A stretch of 64,000 nt of DNA from JBHIKY01 sp042139015 (GTDB taxonomy: Bacteria; Bacillota; Bacilli; Bacillales; Marinococcaceae): NCBI RefSeq assembly GCF_042139015.1, contig NZ_JBHIKY010000007.1, forward strand, positions 62,001-126,000, written 5' to 3'. This document shows positions 58,172 through 64,000 of this stretch, piece after piece. The notes under the pieces were generated by a model. It worked only from the letters and a program-made list of their open reading frames with translations. It did no database searches and was not told the origin of the DNA. The first letter of the stretch is position 1, and every line of letters begins with the position of its first letter. A program made the position numbers and the translations under genes.

Positions 58172-59836
58172 ATGATGCCAGAACATCACAGTGCTGCCAG
58201 AAAAAGAACAGGTTTAACAATCACATTTCTTTCGATGCTGACTGTTTTACTTCTCTACTCCTTCTTTTCTGGTCAGCCCAATCAATGGCTATGGATAGTG
58301 AGCGCTTTTGCCTTGTGGGCAGGCACTCTGTACTTCCTGCCCCCTTTTTCCAATAAAATTGAAGGCTTTCCGAAGCATCCGACGAAGCATATGTTGAAAA
58401 AAAGAGAAATAGCTTTAATAGTCGGGGCAGGGAGTGCTGGAAAAATTGTCGCAAACGAGTTAAGAAACACATCTAGATCAAGTCTGTGGCCGATTGGATT
58501 TATTGATGATGACCGAGAGAAGCATTTCTCAAAAATTTGCGGAGTGCGAGTAATCGGAAGCAGAAGCCAGCTTCCTGAACGTATTAAAGATCTGGGTATT
58601 GATACAGTTATTATCGCAATTCCTTCCGCACCTAAAGAGGAAATCAGGGAAATCGTCGAGCTCTGTCGGGAGAGCAATGTAAAAATAAAAAAGATCCCAA
58701 GGCTGGTTGATATTTTTGAAGGAAGAATTTCACTCTCCATGATACGTGACGTGAAAGTAGAAGACCTGCTTGGAAGAGAATCCATTCATCTCGATATGCT
58801 GCCGATCAGCGATTATATGACTGATAAGGTTATACTTGTAACAGGAGCAGGCGGTTCGATAGGCTCAGAACTCTGTCGGCAGATTCTTCGCTTTTCACCT
58901 AAAAAGATATTGCTGCTTGGTCAAGGTGAGCACAGTATTTTCATGATTGAAAATGAACTGCAGAAAAAGCACCCCGGGACAGATTTCATTAGTATAATAG
59001 CTGACGTAAAGAATGAACGAAGACTGAGACAAATATTTGAGAAGCACAGGCCGGAGGTAGTTTTTCATGCAGCGGCCCATAAACATGTACCTTTGATGGA
59101 AAAGCAGCCTCAGGAAGCGATTAAAAATAATATAATAGGCACTAAAAATATGGCGGAATGTGCTCATCTTTTTCATACCGAACGATTTATTTTAATCTCA
59201 ACTGATAAGGCAGTGAACCCAACCAGTGTCATGGGGGCCACAAAAAGATTTGCAGAGCTGATTATACAGCATTATAACAAGATAAGTGATACGAAATATG
59301 CTGCCGTAAGATTTGGAAATGTACTGGGGAGCCGCGGGAGTGTAGTTCTTCTTTTTAAACAGCAGATCGCTGAAGGAGGTCCCGTCACTGTGACGCATCC
59401 TGAAATGGTACGATATTTCATGACCATCCCGGAAGGAGTCCAGTTGGTCATTCAAGCCGGTTCTTATATGATAGGCGGAGAAATATTTGTGCTCGATATG
59501 GGAAAGCCCGTGAAAATTGTTGATCTTGCCAAAGATCTTATCAGACTATCTGGCTTCGAGCCTTATAAAGACATTGACATTACCTTTTCTGGAATCAGGC
59601 CAGGAGAAAAGCTTTATGAAGAAATGCTGACGGCTGATGATAACCATGACTCTACAAAGCATGAATTAATATTTATTACAAAGCCAGACTTATTTTCAGA
59701 AGAAGAACTTTTTACTGCACTCGAACAACTCGATAAAATATGCTCACAGGATCAATGGCTTCCACCCGAAGCATATAAAGAAAAATTACGAACTCATCTA
59801 CCTTCATACAAAAGCTCAGAAAATAATTTATATTGA
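58172..59836 (+). CDS. Polysaccharide nucleotide-sugar 4,6-dehydratase (EpsC/CapD/PglF-like)
   Basis: A 554-aa membrane-anchored SDR. Two N-terminal helices (about 14-52; relatives usually have four), a CoA-binding-like NAD domain (LIVGAGSAGKIVANEL near 83), and the dehydratase domain with VTGAGGSIGSELCRQIL near 222 and the modified active site STDKAVNPTSVMGATKR near 340, where Met replaces the usual Tyr. Converts UDP-GlcNAc to a 4-keto-6-deoxy sugar, the first step of di-amino-sugar synthesis for capsule or EPS. First gene of a surface-polysaccharide locus. AAAGGA precedes the ATG pair. Confidence 0.88.
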   Translation: MMPEHHSAARKRTGLTITFLSMLTVLLLYSFFSGQPNQWLWIVSAFALWAGTLYFLPPFSNKIEGFPKHPTKHMLKKREIALIVGAGSAGKIVANELRNTSRSSLWPIGFIDDDREKHFSKICGVRVIGSRSQLPERIKDLGIDTVIIAIPSAPKEEIREIVELCRESNVKIKKIPRLVDIFEGRISLSMIRDVKVEDLLGRESIHLDMLPISDYMTDKVILVTGAGGSIGSELCRQILRFSPKKILLLGQGEHSIFMIENELQKKHPGTDFISIIADVKNERRLRQIFEKHRPEVVFHAAAHKHVPLMEKQPQEAIKNNIIGTKNMAECAHLFHTERFILISTDKAVNPTSVMGATKRFAELIIQHYNKISDTKYAAVRFGNVLGSRGSVVLLFKQQIAEGGPVTVTHPEMVRYFMTIPEGVQLVIQAGSYMIGGEIFVLDMGKPVKIVDLAKDLIRLSGFEPYKDIDITFSGIRPGEKLYEEMLTADDNHDSTKHELIFITKPDLFSEEELFTALEQLDKICSQDQWLPPEAYKEKLRTHLPSYKSSENNLY

Positions 59837-59843
59837 TGACATC

Positions 59844-59884
59844 CTGCCCTGAAGTCAAGCCAAAGACTTATTGGGCAGTTTTTT
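59844..59884 (+). terminator. Terminator of the dehydratase gene
   Basis: CTGCCC and GGGCAG pair, with an inner AAGTC/GACTT stem, followed by TTTTTTG, a few bases after the stop. Confidence 0.85.
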
Positions 59885-59906
59885 GCTTTAATGTAATTAA
59901 AGTTTT

Positions 59907-60015
59907 TTTCATAAGTATTATTCTGACATGGTGTTGGAGATAAGAAAGACCAGCCGCAGCCACCGGGTTCTCCGGACACTGGTCCCGCTGTCCCCCCCCA
60001 AAAAGCACCGTATTA
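59907..60015 (+). repeat. Element C fragment, degenerate
   Basis: TTTCATAAGT (59907-59916) matches the inverted end of element C, followed by TTATTCTGACATGG, then one minus-oriented M motif GTTCTCCGGAC near 59967 and AAGCACCGTATTA, as in copy 1. The second half is missing. Confidence 0.6.
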
Positions 60016-60017
60016 TA

Positions 60018-60047
60018 CAAAAAACCGCTTTGCCTTTTAGGAAAGCG
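60018..60047 (-). terminator. Terminator of the cytidylyltransferase gene
   Basis: On the minus strand CGCTTT and AAAGCG pair around ten bases, followed by GTTTTTTG, about 70 bases past the stop. Confidence 0.65.
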
Positions 60048-60117
60048 ATTCTTCCAGTATTTAGTGAACCTCTTCACCTAAATCAAAGATTTTGAAGAGG
60101 ACTTTTGCTGCAAAACG

Positions 60118-60807
60118 TTAAATATATTTGGAGAGAACCCATTCACAGAAGATAAAATCTATATCAGACTCAATAATAATAGAGCGTTCCTCCGGCATCA
60201 TCCACCCTACCGTGTCCCCCTCTTTAAAGAAACTTTGTTGGTCGAGGAGCCATTTCACATTCGCTGTATAAACAGCCCGATTGGGAACATAAGCAGTTTG
60301 CACTTCATTTCGCTGATAGCCGTATGGACCTTTCATTACCGGTAAAAGTGTTATTTCGTCATTTATTTCACATAGCCAGTATGGGGGAGGTACTGCTTTA
60401 GAGACTGTAATACAGGAAGGAACTGCTGCTTCCTCGCAGTACTCGAGACACGAATCAATATCATCGGAAGTACGCAGCGGTGAAGATGGATGCAGATAAA
60501 CAACATAGTCAAATCCTGGCACTATCGAAAGTGCATAGAGTACTGATTCTGCCCCATTGGGAAGTGATGCAGCCATTAGTGGCGGTGTTAAGAGAAACAC
60601 TTCATCAGCCCAAACAGAAATAAACCTAATAATATCTTCATCATCTGATAACAGGAGTATTTGATCAATGTATGCTGATTCCTGAGCTGTTTCTATCGTC
60701 CAGGCGATCAATGGTTTTCCTGCCAGCGGGAGGATATTTTTGCGGGCTGTCTCTGTGGAGGCTGTACCAGCTGGTATCACCCCTAACACACGTTTCTTAT
60801 TTATCAT
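60118..60807 (-). CDS. Cytidylyltransferase-like protein (NeuA/acylneuraminate type), altered CTP loop
   Basis: A 229-aa nucleotide-sugar synthase fold. The second conserved segment is intact (KNILPLAGKPLIAWTIETA near 24), as are LLLSDDEDI near 53, VYLHPSSPLRTSDDI near 97 and the end VYTANV near 175. The N-terminal nucleotide loop, usually IPARGGSKGLPRKN, reads IPAGTASTETARKN, losing the Arg and Lys that bind CTP phosphates, so activity is uncertain. Would activate a sialic-acid-like sugar for the surface polymer. GAAGAGGTG precedes the ATG at 60807; the frame runs on 20 codons without similarity. Confidence 0.75.
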   Translation of the reverse strand: MINKKRVLGVIPAGTASTETARKNILPLAGKPLIAWTIETAQESAYIDQILLLSDDEDIIRFISVWADEVFLLTPPLMAASLPNGAESVLYALSIVPGFDYVVYLHPSSPLRTSDDIDSCLEYCEEAAVPSCITVSKAVPPPYWLCEINDEITLLPVMKGPYGYQRNEVQTAYVPNRAVYTANVKWLLDQQSFFKEGDTVGWMMPEERSIIIESDIDFIFCEWVLSKYI

Positions 60808-61000
60808 CTGTAAACACCTCTTCGTAACCCTGTTGGTGGCGTATTCTCTAGCCAAAGCATGTGCCAAACTTTTTCGAGGTTAATATACTATAGCTATATT
60901 CAATAACTCCTTATTGGAAACGGACAAACGTTTGATATGTAAAGAAAATCTAAATGTGTTAAGCCAAAATAGGGGCGGATGCCTCAGCTTATTGAAACCC

Positions 61001-61030
61001 AAAAAAAATCCTATCCCTTACAACGGGATA
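61001..61030 (-). terminator. Terminator of the BY-kinase-like gene
   Basis: On the minus strand TATCCC and GGGATA pair around seven bases, followed by GGATTTTTTTTG, just past the stop at 61036. Confidence 0.8.
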
Positions 61031-61035
61031 AGACT

Positions 61036-61998
61036 TTATTTTTTCCATCTATTCAAAAATATTCCTCGAAGGGGAACCCCTGCTTCTATAAGCTGATCTC
61101 TGGCACTATGAAGTGCATAATTCTTACCTTTTGTGTAATTTACGACGAGGATACATTGATCTGCAGCTTTTCCAAATAGTAGGGCATCCGCATCTCCTTC
61201 AACAGAAGGACAATCTATAATGACATAATCATAAAGCTCTCTTAATTGCTCATACATCGCAGAGATAGCTTCTTCCCTAAGCCGATACTTTTTCTGTTCA
61301 GTTATATTACCCGGGCCTAACAAGTACAGATTAGGAAGAAAAGTTGGCTGAATCATTTTTGTTATTTCGGCTTCACCTTCGAGATAGTTTCCGAATCCTG
61401 GGGATCGTGCCGTCTTGAACATGTAATGCCCAACGGGATTTCGGATGTGCGCATCCAATAGCAACGTACGGTAGCCGGCCTGTGCAAACGCCGCAGCCAG
61501 ATTTCCACTTGTGACGGAGATCCCATCCTCTGAATGGGGAGCAGTAATTGAAATTACCTGGGGGCTTTTCATTATATTTTTTAGAACTATGTGAAGCTGG
61601 CACTTGCGGTACCCCTCTGCCTGAGAGGAGTCGGGGTCCCAAATTGTAATCAGCTTTCTTCCTCTCGAATCATACATCCCGGCATCTCTTAGGGCAGGAA
61701 GGCTTTGAAACAAGTTAAGTGACGGAGCTTTGCCCAGCACCAAAAAGCCATCTATTTGATGCTTTTGATATAAAGGGTGGAACCTTTCAGAGAGAATTGA
61801 TATTACACTTAATGATGTGAGTACGAGCATTAGAATAGCTGCTGCAGCCCAAATCATTTCTTTTTCAAGATTCCACTCCCCGTCCAGCCTTACATTAACA
61901 GTTATCCAGAAGACCAGCATCAGCGCAGCAGCTCCACAGCCATAAGCAATCCAAAATCTTCTTAGTAAATCAGCCTGATATGCTTGCACATCCATCAT
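61036..61998 (-). CDS. CpsD/BY-kinase-like protein with degenerate P-loop
   Basis: A 320-aa protein: two N-terminal helices (about 14-32 and 48-68), a linker, then a CpsD/CapB/Wzc-type ATPase domain from about 110. The Walker A, normally SxxPGEGKST, reads APHSEDGISVTSGN near residue 152, with Lys replaced by Ile; Walker A-prime TLLLDAHIRNP near 177 and Walker B DYVIIDCPS near 260 are kept. There is no C-terminal tyrosine cluster. It may be an inactive modulator of polymer length rather than a kinase. Start is ambiguous: AAAAGGG is followed by ATG ATG GATGTG. Confidence 0.75.
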   Translation of the reverse strand: MMDVQAYQADLLRRFWIAYGCGAAALMLVFWITVNVRLDGEWNLEKEMIWAAAAILMLVLTSLSVISILSERFHPLYQKHQIDGFLVLGKAPSLNLFQSLPALRDAGMYDSRGRKLITIWDPDSSQAEGYRKCQLHIVLKNIMKSPQVISITAPHSEDGISVTSGNLAAAFAQAGYRTLLLDAHIRNPVGHYMFKTARSPGFGNYLEGEAEITKMIQPTFLPNLYLLGPGNITEQKKYRLREEAISAMYEQLRELYDYVIIDCPSVEGDADALLFGKAADQCILVVNYTKGKNYALHSARDQLIEAGVPLRGIFLNRWKK

Positions 61999-62135
61999 CC
62001 CTTTTATTAAATGAAGAAGTTCATTTGAGCACTCAGCCCCAGTCTGTAACCGGCAGTAAAAAAGACAGATGAAATGCTCTTAGCTTATTGTATTCGAAAA
62101 GATCCAAAATGGTCACATGCCCTGTTAATCGTCCT

Positions 62136-64000
62136 TTACAGCTTCCACAGCTTAATTTCTTCCGGACAGCCTGATGGGTCCAACGCCCCCTTAATATCGA
62201 TAATTCTCCCTTTTCCTTCGTGCAGCAGACTCTTATAAAAAATCCAATCCTGTTCGAGATACCAGCGGTGAGGAACAGCCAATATCACTGCATCAGCAGT
62301 CTTTAAATCATTTGCTGATATTGGATAGATGCCGAATGCAGCATCAATTTCTTCAGGATCAGCTGCCGGCTCGTGAAGCTGTACCTCCATTCCGTATTCC
62401 TTCAGGCAGTTGATCATATCAGCCACTTTAGAATTGTGGATATCGGTTACATTTTCTTTGAAGGTGGCTCCGAGAACTGTAATGTTTGTATGATTAAGCG
62501 TTTTACCCTGCAGCATAAGCTGTTTCACCAAAGACTGGACAATAAACTCTGGCATGAAATCATTCGTTCTTCTTCCAGCTTGAATGACCTGCGGATGAAA
62601 TCCTGTCATTTCCGCTTTATATATAAGATAATAAGGATCTACTCCAATACAATGCCCTCCTACAAGACCAGGTGAAAAAAAGTGAGGATTCCATTTTGTC
62701 CTGGATGCCTCCAGAACTTCTTTCGTGTCGATTTGAAGATTATTGAATATTATGGACAATTCATTCATTAACGCAATATTTAAGTCCCGCTGAGTGTTTT
62801 CAATTACCTTTGCTGCTTCTGCCACTTTTATCGAGGAAGCTTTATTCACCTTTTCCACTACGGTTAAATATTTAGCTGCCACCGTTTCCGTCGTCCTCTC
62901 ATTTTGGCCGGCCACCATTTTGTCTATTTTATTTATGGTTCTCGTTTTATTATTGGAATGGATTCGTTCCGGAGAATAACCGACATAAAAATCTCTTCCT
63001 GCTTTCATTTTTGATACATTTTCAAGGATAGGGATACATACTTCCTCTGTCGCACCCGGATAGACAGTAGATTCATAGACAATCGTTGTTCCCTTCTGCA
63101 TCACGGATCCTACTGTTCGGGAAGCCGCTCGCAGCTGTGATAAATCAGGCTGCTTTGCTTTATTAATAGGTGCAGGGACAGTCACAATAATAAAATTGCA
63201 CTCTTTCAGCTTTTCTGCATCTGTCGTAAATGTAATTGCCGCTTTTTGGAGTAGTTCAGCTTCCACCTCTCCTGTTTGATATTCATTGAGCTGAGCGATT
63301 CGTTCTTTATTGCAATCTAACCCGATTACTTCTTCTTTTTCACCGAAAGCGACTGCTGTCGGAAGGCCAACGTACCCAAGACCTACTACTCCAACCTTAC
63401 CGGAATTTTTTTCATAGTAATTAAGATACCATTCCACAAACCGCCCTACCCCTTCATTGATGGAAGTGGATGGCTTAAACCCTGTTACGGCTGAGAGGCT
63501 CCCCACGTCTGCAAATGTCTCCGTCACATCCCCCGGCTGAAGCGGCAGATATTTCTTTTTCGCTTTTTTACCAAGCTTTTTTTCTATTGTTTCAATAAAC
63601 GCCATAAGTTCGACCGGCTGATTATTTCCGATGTTATATACTTTAGCCGGAGCGATACTAAAGCTGTCTTTTCTCTGATAGGATACCGGAGAAATAGGAA
63701 GCAGCCGGTAAATTCCTTCAATAATATCATCAATATACGTAAAGTCCCTTTTCATGCTGCCATCATTAAATATATTAATTGTTTTTTCGTTCAAAATAGA
63801 TTTCGTGAAATGAAAAAGTGCCATATCCGGCCTGCCCCAAGGACCATATACCGTGAAGAAACGCAAGCCTGTGGAAGGAATATTAAATAAATGGCTGTAA
63901 GTATGAGCCATTAATTCATTTGCACGCTTTGTAGCAGCATACAAGCTGAGTGGTTCATCCACCCGCTGCTCTACTGAAAAAGGAAGCTGACTGTTCGCAC
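62136..64000 (-). CDS. Fusion of UDP-uronate 4-epimerase (CapI/TviC-like) and UDP-sugar 6-dehydrogenase (TviB-like), partial
   Basis: The frame is open to the right edge, so the epimerase N-terminus is missing. The visible 5 prime part is an epimerase of the CapI/UDP-glucuronate-epimerase type (YAATKRANELMAHTYSH, with the YxxxK pair, then GLRFFTVYGPWGRPDMALF and MKRDFTYIDDIIEGI). After WYLNYYEKNSG comes a full nucleotide-sugar dehydrogenase: KVGVVGLGYVGLPTAVAF, VTVPAPINKAKQPDL, NTQRDLNIALMNELSI, and the catalytic Cys in GLVGGHCIGVDPYY, all TviB/WbpO-like. Together they could turn UDP-GlcNAc (or UDP-Glc) into the C4-epimeric uronic acid. Confidence 0.85.
   Translation of the reverse strand, partial: ANSQLPFSVEQRVDEPLSLYAATKRANELMAHTYSHLFNIPSTGLRFFTVYGPWGRPDMALFHFTKSILNEKTINIFNDGSMKRDFTYIDDIIEGIYRLLPISPVSYQRKDSFSIAPAKVYNIGNNQPVELMAFIETIEKKLGKKAKKKYLPLQPGDVTETFADVGSLSAVTGFKPSTSINEGVGRFVEWYLNYYEKNSGKVGVVGLGYVGLPTAVAFGEKEEVIGLDCNKERIAQLNEYQTGEVEAELLQKAAITFTTDAEKLKECNFIIVTVPAPINKAKQPDLSQLRAASRTVGSVMQKGTTIVYESTVYPGATEEVCIPILENVSKMKAGRDFYVGYSPERIHSNNKTRTINKIDKMVAGQNERTTETVAAKYLTVVEKVNKASSIKVAEAAKVIENTQRDLNIALMNELSIIFNNLQIDTKEVLEASRTKWNPHFFSPGLVGGHCIGVDPYYLIYKAEMTGFHPQVIQAGRRTNDFMPEFIVQSLVKQLMLQGKTLNHTNITVLGATFKENVTDIHNSKVADMINCLKEYGMEVQLHEPAADPEEIDAAFGIYPISANDLKTADAVILAVPHRWYLEQDWIFYKSLLHEGKGRIIDIKGALDPSGCPEEIKLWKL

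Overview
The window is a 64-kb piece of a low-to-mid GC, spore-forming Firmicute chromosome, most likely a halophilic or alkaliphilic Bacillaceae. Pointers are spore genes (a YaaH/SleL-like glycosidase end, a SleB/CwlJ-type hydrolase, the small spore protein Tlp, sigma-G-like promoters on ku and ligD), a qoxABCD quinol oxidase, a Zur-controlled zinc-free S14, a BCCT osmolyte transporter, many TTG/GTG starts with strong AAGGAGG-type ribosome sites, and acidic secreted proteins. No rRNA, tRNA, CRISPR array, prophage or transposase was found.

Layout. 0-8 kb: GH18 glycosidase end, topB, a 2OG-Fe(II) dioxygenase, two membrane proteins of unknown function, a lone cbiA and a PPOX stress protein. 8-17.5 kb: intergenic repeats, two EamA transporters, a SleB-like hydrolase with a GNAT, a BCCT transporter, an acyl-CoA-dehydrogenase-fold monooxygenase-like gene, and a YdaD-like stress SDR behind a sigma-B-like promoter. 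17.5-22 kb: an SMP-30 lactonase, a MarR-dioxygenase-esterase operon like mhqR/mhqO/mhqD behind a 24-bp perfect palindrome, a DJ-1/thioesterase/cupin/GNAT operon, and rpsN2 behind a Zur box. 22-27 kb: enoyl-CoA hydratase, a small kinase, a melA/AraC divergon and an SDR. 28-32 kb: qoxABCD. 32-40 kb: RDD protein, RarD, CopC/CopD, htpX, an Aquifex-type aconitase-like enzyme, a CxxCxG protein and a flavin reductase. 40-44 kb: ku facing ligD, followed by a uracil-DNA-glycosylase-family gene. 44-57 kb: mainly transporters (CaCA, AI-2E, AGCS, SLC13, TauE), tlp, an SLH/SH3/amidase wall enzyme, a broken MFS pump, an acyl-CoA dehydrogenase and an epoxide-hydrolase-like protein. 58-64 kb: start of an exopolysaccharide locus (EpsC/CapD-like dehydratase, cytidylyltransferase-like, degenerate BY-kinase-like, and an epimerase-dehydrogenase fusion cut by the window edge).

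Intergenic space is colonised by three dispersed repeat families without coding capacity. Family B (about 222 bp, 12-bp inverted ends, long internal hairpin) has three near-identical copies; two lie within 20 bp of a stop codon and look like ready-made two-way terminators. Family C (about 254 bp, 11-bp inverted ends, four copies of a roughly 22-bp motif in <M <M M> M> order) has two near-full inverted copies around the AI-2E/tlp block plus four fragments. Family A (about 145-173 bp) has two copies and a fragment.

The most coherent biological module is the ku/ligD/UDG-family locus, where both divergent genes carry sigma-G-type promoter sequences in an 88-bp gap, suggesting a forespore DNA-repair unit in which the glycosylase-like protein has lost the iron-sulfur cysteines. 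Other points worth a check are the epimerase-dehydrogenase fusion, the BY-kinase-like protein without a P-loop lysine, and an aconitase-like enzyme lacking one expected cluster cysteine.
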